A DNA stretch of 32,321 nt, from positions 1 to 32,321 of the IMG/VR virus record IMGVR_UViG_3300032331_001188; one strand, given 5' to 3'. Below are positions 7,535 to 13,489 of the stretch, piece by piece. The DNA is from a virus. The position numbers were made by a program, and so were the translations under genes. Under the pieces are notes generated by a model, which saw only the letters and a program-made list of their open reading frames with translations, did not search any database and was not told the DNA's origin. Within the stretch, counting starts at the first letter, position 1. Each line of letters begins with the position of its first letter.

Positions 7535-7569
7535 AAATAAGTTGTTAGTCATTACCGGCGAATTTCACC
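7482..7569 (-). promoter_or_regulatory. Second inverted repeat, interleaved with the terminator-like one
   Basis: GGTGAAATTTGCC at 7482-7494 and GGCGAATTTCACC at 7557-7569 are inverted copies with one mismatch in 13. One arm lies outside and one inside the 7467-7534 hairpin, so in RNA the two pairings cross and can exclude each other, as an antiterminator and a terminator do. The outer arm includes GAGGTG, the likely ribosome-binding site of the 16-codon leader ORF. Confidence 0.45.
7502..7552 (-). CDS. Possible leader peptide (16 aa)
   Basis: ATG at 7552, stop TAG at 7504-7502; product MTNNLFPRTLASALRA. A GAGGTG about 12 bases upstream could serve as ribosome-binding site. It occupies the space between the outer arm of one inverted repeat and the inner arms of the other, as leader peptides do in attenuators. 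There is no run of a single amino acid that would name a signal. It could be chance; shown because of its position. Confidence 0.3.
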   Translation of the reverse strand: MTNNLFPRTLASALRA

Positions 7570-7605
7570 TCGCCGCGCTAAACCAGAAATTTGATCAGGC
7601 TTTCG

Positions 7606-8124
7606 TCAAGTTCCCCGACGAATCGTCACCAGCACTCCTCCGCCTTCGCCCGCCTTCGCCCATTCCTTGCCAATCGCGAGCATGTCCACCTGGGCGTCGT
7701 CGCCCCAGAAACGGCCGTTGCGCGTGATGCGGTCGAGCACCAGCTTGGCGAGGTTGTCTAGATCGGGCTTGCTCGTGTGCGGCCCGGGTGCGCTTTCCTT
7801 TACCATACCATTTGTGCGCAAGTGGGATTTCGGCCGCTGAAAGTAGAACTGCAGGATCACCGAGCACCGACCGGCGAACGGCTCGAGCGAATGCGTCCTG
7901 GCGATCTCCACCAGGTGCGCATCAACCGCCGCCTTCCAGACATCGGCCGCGTGACTGTCATACATGCGCGCCACGAATCGGGCGCCCATGCGTCGAGCGA
8001 AAGCCCGCGGCCTCGGCTGGCCTTTAGGATCTCCGCGGATGTAGAACCTTAGCTCCGCGGGTAATTCCGTGGATCGTGCGCCAGACGACGGAAGAGGTGG
8101 AATCGGTAGCTCGGGCGATTTCAT
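7606..8124 (-). CDS. rusA: RusA-type Holliday junction resolvase
   Basis: A 172-aa endonuclease that cuts four-way DNA junctions made during recombination and replication of phage DNA. RusA signatures are clear: GDPKGQPRPR (31-40), KPDLDNLAKLVLD (119-131), containing the paired acidic residues, and WGDDAQV (140-146). Usual family length is about 120-140; the extra residues are a Pro/Ser-rich N-terminus. The first ATG (8124) gives a 101-base overlap with the HTH gene upstream; no later ATG, GTG or TTG precedes the first conserved motif, so the overlap appears real. It works naturally with the RecE/RecT-like pair at 11-13 kb. Confidence 0.92.
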   Translation of the reverse strand: MKSPELPIPPLPSSGARSTELPAELRFYIRGDPKGQPRPRAFARRMGARFVARMYDSHAADVWKAAVDAHLVEIARTHSLEPFAGRCSVILQFYFQRPKSHLRTNGMVKESAPGPHTSKPDLDNLAKLVLDRITRNGRFWGDDAQVDMLAIGKEWAKAGEGGGVLVTIRRGT

Positions 8125-8311
8125 CGTATGTGTAGCCAGCGGCGCGCAGCCGCATTATCTCGTTTTTCTGGGACTGGGTTAGTTCACGCCGCCGGCCCTG
8201 GGTTTTAGGCGTGGCGCGGATAGCGTCTGAAATGTCGAACAGCAGGGCATTCCGCGGGCAGTGCTTTTCGAGCAGGAACTCGATTCTGCGCATCGTCTCG
8301 CTGACGTTCAT
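8024..8311 (-). CDS. Small helix-turn-helix protein (95 aa)
   Basis: The C-terminal half (ELTQSQKNEIMRLRAAGYTY then DEIARATDSTSSVVWRTI) is a resolvase/transposase-like HTH: a helix, the turn 'AGYTYDEIA', then a recognition helix with SSVV. It should bind DNA, probably as a regulator. The N-terminal half is helical. Start ATG overlaps the stop of the upstream gene by ATGA; its 3' end overlaps rusA by 101 bases in another frame. Confidence 0.75.
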   Translation of the reverse strand: MNVSETMRRIEFLLEKHCPRNALLFDISDAIRATPKTQGRRRELTQSQKNEIMRLRAAGYTYDEIARATDSTSSVVWRTIHGITRGAKVLHPRRS

Positions 8312-8523
8312 ATGTTGATCCCTTTCCTGGCTGCGATCAGCCGCGTCCGCTCGATCGGCGAGACATACATTTTGCGCAGCTGCATGCGGGTGATGTTTTT
8401 GTAAACCTTAGCCAGCGATACGTTTTGAGCGTAGGCGACGAGCTTGGGATCGGTGCCATCCAGCACCATCTCGTTAATTGCGGCGTCGCTTGCGCGCAGG
8501 TTTCGTTTGTCCGTTTGTGTCAT
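8308..8523 (-). CDS. Small HTH protein, paralogue of the 13924-14130 product
   Basis: A 71-aa protein with DPKLVAYAQNVSLAKVYKNI as a likely helix-turn-helix and the tail YVSPIERTRLIAARKG. The same order of features, PKxxA...S...Y...YVSxxERxLIxxxRxG, occurs in the 68-aa protein at 13924-14130, so the two are probably an old duplication. The role is likely DNA binding; the target is unknown. Its first 50 bases overlap the 57-aa membrane protein gene in another frame, and no strong ribosome-binding site is seen. Confidence 0.7.
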   Translation of the reverse strand: MTQTDKRNLRASDAAINEMVLDGTDPKLVAYAQNVSLAKVYKNITRMQLRKMYVSPIERTRLIAARKGINI

Positions 8524-8647
8524 TTCGTGTGAAGGTGGAGTTGAACCATTCGCGATCTCGGCCTATCTCGATGCCAAGGTGAATTCCTAAAAGCAGAGCA
8601 AGCAGGCCGCCGCCGCCTAGCAAGATCATCGCGCTCGAGATGCTCAT
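8474..8647 (-). CDS. Small single-pass membrane protein (57 aa)
   Basis: Found by reading the minus strand: ATG at 8647 (ATGA overlap with the coiled-coil gene, and GGAGGCC just upstream), stop TAA at 8476-8474. The N-terminal MILLGGGGLLALLLGIHLG (residues 7-25) is a membrane helix, followed by a charged tail ending KPARKRRRN. Topology would be one helix with a basic cytoplasmic tail. It lies among early genes, so a role in take-over or a small lysis helper is possible; no family is recognised. It overlaps the following gene by 50 bases. Confidence 0.65.
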   Translation of the reverse strand: MSISSAMILLGGGGLLALLLGIHLGIEIGRDREWFNSTFTRNDTNGQTKPARKRRRN

Positions 8648-8832
8648 CGTCCGGCCTCCGCGAGTTGCGCCTTGAGATCGGCAATGTGCCGGTCCGCGAC
8701 GGATGCGAGCCGCACTAGCTGCGCGTTCGCCCGGGTAAGCCGTTCATTCGCGATTCGCAGATCGAGATTTTCCCGCTGCAGCCTGTCGATCTCGGCCTGC
8801 AGGTCGTCGATTATGATGTGATGCGTTGGCAT
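8644..8832 (-). CDS. Short coiled-coil protein (62 aa)
   Basis: Nearly the whole protein is one leucine-rich heptad helix (LQAEIDRLQRENLDLRIANE onward), with no other domain. It probably dimerises. The last codons (AEAGR) include GGAGGCC, the ribosome-binding site of the next gene. It overlaps the previous gene by 22 bases. Function unknown. Confidence 0.7.
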   Translation of the reverse strand: MPTHHIIIDDLQAEIDRLQRENLDLRIANERLTRANAQLVRLASVADRHIADLKAQLAEAGR

Positions 8833-9017
8833 AGTTCGTTTATTTGTAAGCGGATTTCCTCTGCCAGTTGGTCTCGGGTGATTTCGCTGCCGTATTTGAC
8901 GATCCGTCGCAGTTCCTGGTCGATGTCGTCGAGCAGCGCCCAGGCGTCTGCGGCGTGCACCGCTCGGATGTGCTCCTCGCGTTCCTCGGGCAGCTGGAAT
9001 TCAAGCGTGGCTTTCAC
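8811..9017 (-). CDS. Unknown 68-aa acidic protein
   Basis: Not recognised. An acidic helical protein (LPEEREEHIRAVHAADAWAL, then ITRDQLAEEIRLQINEL). ATG at 9017 overlaps the stop of the gene above by ATGA and is preceded by a strong AAAGGAGG-type site inside that gene. It ends 22 bases into the next gene. Confidence 0.7.
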   Translation of the reverse strand: MKATLEFQLPEEREEHIRAVHAADAWALLDDIDQELRRIVKYGSEITRDQLAEEIRLQINELCQRITS

Positions 9018-9034
9018 GGCTGCGCCTCCTTTCG
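9014..9034. repeat. 21-base gene-junction repeat, copy 1
   Basis: Identical to 11019-11039. On the minus strand it encodes the KEAQP tail, the embedded AAAGGAGG ribosome-binding site and the stop of one gene; the last bases overlap the next start. The second copy sits at the end of the RecE-like gene. Confidence 0.85.
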
Positions 9035-9253
9035 TGCGGCGTCAATAATAGCTCGTGCTTTTAGATTGAGCACCGGATGAAACCGCAATGCCTCGCGGAA
9101 TTTAGCGGCTCGCAGGTCTGGGTTTAAGATGTAGTGAGGAGCGATAAGTTCATGGCACTTTGCTTCCCACAGACCGCGTTCCTCACGCAGCGCGGCGTTC
9201 TCGCGCTCTAGAGTTTCAATGATCGTCCGCAGATGATGCTCTTGGTCGCTCAT
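9014..9253 (-). CDS. Small coiled-coil protein, duplicated cassette member (79 aa)
   Basis: An N-terminal coiled coil (TIIETLERENAALREERG, about 10-27), then an unrecognised central part and the tail ARAIIDAARKEAQP. ERENAALRE and the ARKEA tail recur in the products of 10804-11022 and 9816-10199; 26 bases (9186-9211) are identical to 10928-10953. The tail codons AAGGAGGC are also the ribosome-binding site of the next gene. Role unknown. Confidence 0.75.
   Translation of the reverse strand: MSDQEHHLRTIIETLERENAALREERGLWEAKCHELIAPHYILNPDLRAAKFREALRFHPVLNLKARAIIDAARKEAQP
9186..9211. repeat. 26-base repeat, copy 1 (coiled-coil codons)
   Basis: Identical to 10928-10953. Both encode the ERENAALRE coiled-coil stretch of two small proteins, so this marks duplication or gene conversion between the two cassettes. 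Confidence 0.85.
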
Positions 9254-9819
9254 TGGTTGGCCTCCTTGAACGGATTCTCAATCAATGTCCGAAAATGGGC
9301 GGCCTGATGCGCCCGCGCAGCATCCCCCGCAGCAGCCCACGCAGCAGCCCACGCAGCAGCCCACGCAGCAGCCCCCGCAGCAACCCACGCAGCAGCCCCC
9401 GCAGCAGCCCCCGCAGCATCCCGCGCAGCAACCCGCGCAGCAACCCCCGCAGCATTCGCAGCATCCCCCGCAGCAACCTCCGCAGCAGCCAGCTCCTGAT
9501 CAGTAGCGTTGCCAGTCGCATACTTTTCGGCGACCACCAATGCGTTTTTGCTCCGGTCGTCGGTAAGCAAGTCGAAGACCTTCCGACCGTCAGCGAGCGG
9601 TGTATCTCGCACGCACCAGACCGCGAACAGTCGCAGGGTTTTATCGTCGGGAGTGCAGCCGGTTTTTTCCGCCATCCACAACAGCCAATCGACTCGCGGA
9701 CAATTATCCCAAACAGCAGCCATGTCGGGCTGCGTCAGAGCATACTTTCGACCGTGGGAGCACGCATTGGTCATGTCGCAAAACTGTTCAGGGGTTAAGT
9801 TGAGTAGTGTGTTGTTCAT
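9250..9819 (-). CDS. Ala-rich tetrapeptide-repeat protein (189 aa)
   Basis: Residues 1-105 are an ordinary folded-looking domain that begins NLTPEQFCDMTNACSHGRKY and contains WLLWMAEKTG. The rest, about 110-175, is a near-perfect run of [G/W/R]-[D/V/A]-A-A tetrapeptides, likely a long amphipathic or coiled helix, then a short tail ending NPFKEANQ. Similar Ala-rich repeat proteins are common in phage early regions but have no known job. A GGAGGC site precedes the ATG at 9819 (ATGA overlap). The repeat length probably varies between relatives by slippage. Confidence 0.8.
   Translation of the reverse strand: MNNTLLNLTPEQFCDMTNACSHGRKYALTQPDMAAVWDNCPRVDWLLWMAEKTGCTPDDKTLRLFAVWCVRDTPLADGRKVFDLLTDDRSKNALVVAEKYATGNATDQELAAAEVAAGDAANAAGVAARVAARDAAGAAAGAAAWVAAGAAAWAAAWAAAWAAAGDAARAHQAAHFRTLIENPFKEANQ
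9314..9496. repeat. 12-base tandem repeat encoding the Ala tetrapeptides
   Basis: About fifteen copies of a GCAGCAGCCC(A/C)C unit with small changes, all in frame with the 189-aa gene. Because the unit is a multiple of three, gain or loss of copies keeps the frame. Confidence 0.9.
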
Positions 9820-10199
9820 AGCTTTGCCTCCTTCCTCGCCGCATCGATGGCGGCGCGAACATCTGCGATGTCTCCGTCATTGCACCACAGATCGTGTATG
9901 GTGTTTAACCGCTTGTCTGGCGACTGCTCAAGCCAGTCGATACGCAGTTGGTCAGCTCGTAGTCGAGCAATCTCCCGCTCGAAGAACTCCACACGGACCT
10001 TGAGGTGATTAATCTCCTCGCACGCAATCCGCAGGTGATTGCGTTTTGCCTCAACCTCGTACTCCAGTTGCCTTCTGAGGTCGATGCACTCTGCAATGTA
10101 CCAGTCGAGGTCGCGCTGGTTTGGTTTCGTCGTTGGGAGTGTCATTTTGTCTAACGCCTTCGCGTGTCGATTGGCCTCGGCGATCAGGTGGTCGCTCAC
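9816..10199 (-). CDS. Coiled-coil protein with ARKEA tail (127 aa)
   Basis: Starts at GTG 10199 (MSDHLIAEANRHAKAL), overlapping the upstream stop by GTGA. Residues about 40-85 are a long charged helix (IDLRRQLEYEVEAKRNHLRI onward); the C-terminus (DIADVRAAIDAARKEAKL) matches the tails of the 9014-9253 and 10804-11022 products. AAGGAGGC in the tail codons is the ribosome-binding site of the Ala-rich gene. Function unknown. A longer reading from 10253 is not favoured. Confidence 0.75.
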   Translation of the reverse strand: MSDHLIAEANRHAKALDKMTLPTTKPNQRDLDWYIAECIDLRRQLEYEVEAKRNHLRIACEEINHLKVRVEFFEREIARLRADQLRIDWLEQSPDKRLNTIHDLWCNDGDIADVRAAIDAARKEAKL

Positions 10200-10582
10200 G
10201 TTGGCGTTCCCCCTTGGTTGAGGTGTTGACGCATTATGGCGTCGGCTCCCCATTGTTTTTCTAGTTTTTCGCGTAGTGCAGAAGCTCGAAAGGACATCTC
10301 GTCTACGTTTACCCCCATCATCTCAAGAAATGCTAAAACCTGCTCTGGCGTCATCGCATCTACAGCATTCTGAATTTTTGCTGTTTCGACATCTTCGCAA
10401 GCACTCTCTAATTGTTCCATTGCGCGCTTAGTTTTTTCAAACGCACGCGCACGGGTGGTGGTTGTCAGTTCGTCCCAGCAGCGGATAGCGTGACGGGCGC
10501 GCACTTTCAGCAAAAGAACTGGATCAGTGGGTCCGCCCATCGTGTCATTATCGGATGTTTCGTCAGATTGGTCTTCGCTCAT
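10196..10582 (-). CDS. Unknown helical protein (128 aa)
   Basis: Not recognised. An acidic disordered N-terminus (MSEDQSDETSDND) is followed by helices; 'AVDAMTPEQVLAFLEMMGVN' is a compact helical hairpin. It lacks cysteine clusters, membrane helices or catalytic motifs. ATG at 10582 lies three bases after the stop of the next gene up. Confidence 0.7.
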   Translation of the reverse strand: MSEDQSDETSDNDTMGGPTDPVLLLKVRARHAIRCWDELTTTTRARAFEKTKRAMEQLESACEDVETAKIQNAVDAMTPEQVLAFLEMMGVNVDEMSFRASALREKLEKQWGADAIMRQHLNQGGTPT

Positions 10583-10585
10583 AAA

Positions 10586-10807
10586 TTACGCTTTTAGTTG
10601 TTCAATTATTCGGCGCAGTTCCTCATTGTCCTCCTCGAGCACTCTTTTCTCTTCGGTTAGTTCAGAGATTTGGTTGCTCAAACTGTTGATCTGTTCGTCG
10701 AGGTCCGAGATGATGTTCAGCAGATTGGTGAAACTTATTGTGATGTCGGAAGCGGCTTGTTCGGCCAATTCAATTTCACGGTCCTGCGATGCGTTTGTAT
10801 TTTTCAT
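10586..10807 (-). CDS. Coiled-coil protein (73 aa)
   Basis: ATG at 10807 (MKNTNASQDRE), preceded by AAGGAGG at good distance, inside the previous gene. From about residue 25 on, heptads run to the end (IISDLDEQINSLSNQISEL onward), so it is a single parallel coiled coil of about 45 residues. Function unknown; a partner for other coiled-coil products here is conceivable. Confidence 0.75.
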   Translation of the reverse strand: MKNTNASQDREIELAEQAASDITISFTNLLNIISDLDEQINSLSNQISELTEEKRVLEEDNEELRRIIEQLKA

Positions 10808-11022
10808 TTCTTTGCCTCCTTCATTGCGCGGCGAATGGCTTTGCGCAGGTCGCAACCATCAAACCAAACCGGCTGGCCATCCACGTTCAGCCAAATCGTG
10901 TTTGAATCGAGCAGTTCCTTGTCCTCCCGCAGCGCGGCGTTCTCGCGCTCTAGTTCGCGAGCGAAATTGATGTGGACAAAATCCCCGCGCTTTTGGGCGT
11001 CCGTTCTCGGTGTATCGCTCAC
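10804..11022 (-). CDS. Small phage protein with SDTPRTDA start (72 aa)
   Basis: GTG start at 11022 (MSDTPRTDAQKRG), overlapping the RecE-like stop by GTGA. The SDTPRTDA opening is a frequent start of small phage proteins of unknown function. It continues ELERENAALRE, as in the 9014-9253 product, and ends DLRKAIRRAMKEAKK. The tail carries the next gene's ribosome-binding site. Confidence 0.75.
   Translation of the reverse strand: MSDTPRTDAQKRGDFVHINFARELERENAALREDKELLDSNTIWLNVDGQPVWFDGCDLRKAIRRAMKEAKK
10928..10953. repeat. 26-base repeat, copy 2
   Basis: Identical to 9186-9211; encodes the ERENAALRE stretch of the 72-aa protein. Confidence 0.85.
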
Positions 11023-11039
11023 GGCTGCGCCTCCTTTCG
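11019..11039. repeat. 21-base gene-junction repeat, copy 2
   Basis: Identical to 9014-9034; here it ends the RecE-like gene (KEAQP tail, embedded ribosome-binding site, stop). Confidence 0.85.
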
Positions 11040-11855
11040 ATACCACGCCGGCACGCCGAGCTCGCGCACGACCGGGTCGATGTTAGGCCATGTGTCGCTG
11101 TCAATGCATCGCTTGAGATCGCGCAGATCCGCAACGGTCTCGTCCTGGCCGAGTGCCACGGCATCGTCGGTGAGCTTGAACACGGCCACACCAAACGGCT
11201 CGCACTTTTCGACCACGATGAACACGAAGTCGAAGACCGGCTTGGCCCAGAGTTCACTGATCAGCGGAAGGTAAAAGCCGGCCTGGCGATGGTAGCCGAA
11301 TCGGAACACGGCCCGCTCGAAGTTGCTGAACGTCTCGTCGTCCAGGCTCTCGACCGTCTTGAGATCGGCGACGTAAGGCCGGCCCTCCGTGAGTTCGCAG
11401 CCGTCTGGATTAAACCAGTCGGTGCGGCACTGCAGCGTCAGGCTGCCGCCCGTTCGCCACGTCGCCTCGGGCACGCCCCGGGCCAGCAGCTGCTCGGCCA
11501 ATGGATTCTGGCGTACGGCATCGGTCAGCTTTAGCACCGTCGCGGCCTCATCCTGGTCAATGATGATCTTGCCGGCGTGAAGCTGCTCGAACTGCGCCCA
11601 CTTCTCCTTACCCTCTTTCGTGCGCCGGTCGATGCCATCGGGCTTAACTGCGTAGCGCTTGGCCCACTCGTCCGGCTCTAGCAAAGAGCAGTGCCCAGCG
11701 GATCCGACGCGGAAGGCCGCGCTCGGCTCCTCGGCATCGATTGTCTTGGCGATATACTTCTTGTGGTAGAGCGCCGGACGCCGGCGGAAGCACTCGAGCT
11801 TCGAGTGCGAGATCGCCGGGTTCGCATGGTACTCGGCTGATGATTCCTGGATCAT
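11019..11855 (-). CDS. RecE-like PD-(D/E)XK exonuclease
   Basis: A 278-aa protein of the phage RecE/exodeoxyribonuclease VIII type (DUF3799-like). Visible features are the opening ISHSKLECFRRRPALYHKKY (15-34), FRVGSAGHCSLLEPD (about 48-62) with a conserved H and E, RTDWFNPDG (144-152) with the metal-binding Asp, and VADLKTVES (162-170), the D-x-K nuclease motif. It should resect duplex ends so that RecT (12585-13241) can load on single strands. Start ATG overlaps the upstream stop. Full catalytic set appears intact. Confidence 0.85.
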   Translation of the reverse strand: MIQESSAEYHANPAISHSKLECFRRRPALYHKKYIAKTIDAEEPSAAFRVGSAGHCSLLEPDEWAKRYAVKPDGIDRRTKEGKEKWAQFEQLHAGKIIIDQDEAATVLKLTDAVRQNPLAEQLLARGVPEATWRTGGSLTLQCRTDWFNPDGCELTEGRPYVADLKTVESLDDETFSNFERAVFRFGYHRQAGFYLPLISELWAKPVFDFVFIVVEKCEPFGVAVFKLTDDAVALGQDETVADLRDLKRCIDSDTWPNIDPVVRELGVPAWYRKEAQP

Positions 11856-12076
11856 GGCGTCTCCTCCCGCAGATCGAGCTCGTGCAACTTGTACGCGATC
11901 TCAGACAGAATGAGCTCGGAAGCACTGATGGTGCGGTAGGCTTCCCAGTAATGCCGCGCCGCGATCTGATCGGCTCCATCTGAAATCCCAGTCAGCACTT
12001 GCTGCAGCTGCTGCATCATCACGGCCCGCTCGGCGATGTCCACCGAATCGGCAACGCTGTTTTTCTTCGCGACCAT
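11852..12076 (-). CDS. Unknown helical protein (74 aa)
   Basis: Not recognised. Helical, with a basic start (MVAKKNS) and a helical hairpin (MMQQLQQVLTGISDGADQIA, AYRTISASELILSEIAYKLHE). Its place between the RecE-like and 96-aa genes suggests an accessory to recombination, without direct evidence. ATG directly abuts the upstream TAA. Confidence 0.7.
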   Translation of the reverse strand: MVAKKNSVADSVDIAERAVMMQQLQQVLTGISDGADQIAARHYWEAYRTISASELILSEIAYKLHELDLREETP

Positions 12077-12367
12077 TTAGGATCCCTCCTGCAGCGGTAG
12101 CTTCGTCTGCTCGAAGTCCACGATGTCATCGCTCTCGTCCTTAAACTTCGCGGACCAAGTGAGCCGCACCGCGACCTTAGTGCTCGGCGCCATCGCGTCC
12201 CACTCAATCAGCGCGTTCACCTTGCAGGTTGGCTCGACCGCATCGGTGTCGTCCTCGAATGAGTCAGTTGCGGCCTTGAGGATCTGCGGGTAGCGCGTCT
12301 CGAGCAGTGAGCGGAACTGCTCAACGATCGAGGATAGCACGCGCTCGCGGCGTTCGTCGGCGCTCAT
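12077..12367 (-). CDS. Unknown 96-aa protein
   Basis: Not recognised. It has a helical N-terminus (RRERVLSSIVEQFRSLLETR) and a beta-rich C-terminal half (CKVNALIEWDAM, KVAVRLTWSAKFKDE). That shape appears in small phage proteins encoded next to RecE/RecT, but I cannot name a family. The codons for LQEGS include the GGAGG of the next gene. Confidence 0.7.
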   Translation of the reverse strand: MSADERRERVLSSIVEQFRSLLETRYPQILKAATDSFEDDTDAVEPTCKVNALIEWDAMAPSTKVAVRLTWSAKFKDESDDIVDFEQTKLPLQEGS

Positions 12368-12588
12368 GATTTCACCCCTTTTTTATTTCGCGCCGAAAGC
12401 ATCGCATCAGCGAAGATGTAAGCAACGCTCGCATATTTCGTTAAATCTCTATCAAACGAATGTCGTTTTATAATAAATCCAGTTAATGCTGCCGCGGCGA
12501 AGTAATCGCGTAGGCTCATGCCATGCTGAAACGGATAGTCTTCGTGCGCATGCGGAAACGCTGGTCCGCCGTCTTCGTGCTTTTTCAT
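12364..12588 (-). CDS. Conserved small phage protein (74 aa)
   Basis: The pattern GGPAFP followed by GMSLRDYFAAAAL (about 24-36) is very common in phage genomes, in a family of unknown function. Start ATG overlaps the RecT stop (ATGA), with GGAGGTG just upstream. Confidence 0.8.
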   Translation of the reverse strand: MKKHEDGGPAFPHAHEDYPFQHGMSLRDYFAAAALTGFIIKRHSFDRDLTKYASVAYIFADAMLSARNKKGVKS

Positions 12589-13241
12589 GCTGCACCTCCG
12601 ATTTGGCTGGAAAGGCCGCCGGCCACCTTGGCCTCGAGCGGCGTGACATTGATCGGCTCGGCCGGAATGTCGCGGACCTCCTCGACGGTGCGCAGACCCT
12701 TGAGCACATCGCCGAAGAGATCCCGCAAGACGTAACCCCGGGCGCGAAAGCGGAGCATGCGTTTAGGGTAGTCAGTCCACGGGCCCGACTTTCCCCAGAG
12801 CTTCGCCCGCTTCGCGTCGCTGATCGTGAATGTTTCGATTGCCGTCTGGTCGCCCTGGCGCACCGCGGTTACCCGGTAGCCGTGCCCATCGGTACCAGGC
12901 TCGCCAACCTCCTCCTCCTTGTAGGAGACCAGCAGCCCGGAGCCGCGGACAAGCGCCAGCGCCGCGTCGCCGTAGATCGCCGGCCGGCCGTTAATCACTG
13001 CCGTATTCTGGAGTGCCGCCATCGGCGAGAGCCCGATCTCGGCGCCCAGCTGGATCGCCACCAGGACTGCCTCGGGCTTTTCCATGCCTCGCGGAGCGAA
13101 GCCGCTTGCGCATATCGCGTTCGCGAATCGGTAGGCGTCCTCGAGGCTCGCCAGTTTAACGCCCGAATCCCCGAAGGTGATAGGCGATTTATTCGCAGTG
13201 GCCTTAACCACCGCCGCGTCGGTTTCGTGTGTAGTGCTCAT
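12585..13241 (-). CDS. recT: RecT-family single-strand annealing protein
   Basis: A 218-aa protein. LVAIQLGAEIGLSPMAAL (60-77) followed by NTAVINGRPAIYGDAALALV (79-98) is the hallmark of RecT-like phage recombinases, and WTDYPKRMLRFRARGYVLRD (154-173) is the usual C-terminal core motif. It anneals complementary single strands, filling the role of Beta/RecT, and pairs with the RecE-like nuclease three genes downstream. Family proteins are often 250-330 aa; this one is short because its C-terminal tail ends soon after the core. A GGAGGTG in its last codons serves the next gene. Confidence 0.9.
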   Translation of the reverse strand: MSTTHETDAAVVKATANKSPITFGDSGVKLASLEDAYRFANAICASGFAPRGMEKPEAVLVAIQLGAEIGLSPMAALQNTAVINGRPAIYGDAALALVRGSGLLVSYKEEEVGEPGTDGHGYRVTAVRQGDQTAIETFTISDAKRAKLWGKSGPWTDYPKRMLRFRARGYVLRDLFGDVLKGLRTVEEVRDIPAEPINVTPLEAKVAGGLSSQIGGAA

Positions 13242-13248
13242 GGTGCAA

Positions 13249-13455
13249 TTATGATTTCCTTGTGCGTTCGTGTATTAACTCCTGATGTAATCTTTTAATC
13301 GTTTGTAAGAGAAAAGATCGGTTACATGTATGCAGGTTTTCAGGGAGACCGCCGTTGCGTTCAGCTAGAATCTTATTCGCTGCTTCTTTGACCAATCTTC
13401 CCGTGTTTTTCTTGATATGATAAGGCCCAGTATCGCTGGTCTGCCACGTTTTCAT
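13249..13455 (-). CDS. Unknown basic protein (68 aa)
   Basis: Not recognised. Basic and helical (KKNTGRLVKEAANKILAERN, then QTIKRLHQELIHERTRKS), plausibly DNA-binding. The ATG at 13455 has no good ribosome-binding site close by and lies right after a strong hairpin; the local DNA is more AT-rich than around it. Confidence 0.6.
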   Translation of the reverse strand: MKTWQTSDTGPYHIKKNTGRLVKEAANKILAERNGGLPENLHTCNRSFLLQTIKRLHQELIHERTRKS

Positions 13456-13480
13456 TTTTTAGGGGACTGATTTCCTGCAT
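13373..13480 (-). CDS. Possible overlapping micro-ORF (35 aa)
   Basis: ATG at 13480 lies in the loop of the hairpin 13463-13489 and has AAAGGG six bases upstream, a better site than that of the 68-aa gene it overlaps in another frame. It would read MQEISPLKNENVADQRYWAL and a hydrophilic tail ending GQRSSE. It may be a leader that couples translation of the 68-aa gene, or chance. Confidence 0.25.
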   Translation of the reverse strand: MQEISPLKNENVADQRYWALSYQEKHGKIGQRSSE

Positions 13481-13489
13481 TTCAGTCCC
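13463..13489 (-). promoter_or_regulatory. Hairpin in the leader of the 68-aa gene
   Basis: GGGACTGA (13463-13470) and TCAGTCCC (13482-13489) form a perfect 8-bp stem with an 11-base loop holding AGGA and an ATG. On the minus strand it is followed by CTAAAAAATG, not a U-tract, so control of translation is more likely than termination. A small second inverted repeat, TCATG/CATGA, lies at 13494-13508. Confidence 0.45.

Noticed and set aside
8474-8832. Rz/Rz1-type spanin pair
   Set aside because: The small overlapping membrane gene has no lipoprotein box, the neighbour is an HTH protein, and they are not in the lysis region.
9314-9496. CRISPR array
   Set aside because: The repeats are contiguous 12-base coding units with no spacers.
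9253-9798. Plus-strand ORFs with Ser-Pro-Arg or Gln-Pro repeats, up to 181 aa
   Set aside because: These are shadows of the Ala-repeat gene on the other strand; the 12-base repeat keeps all frames open.
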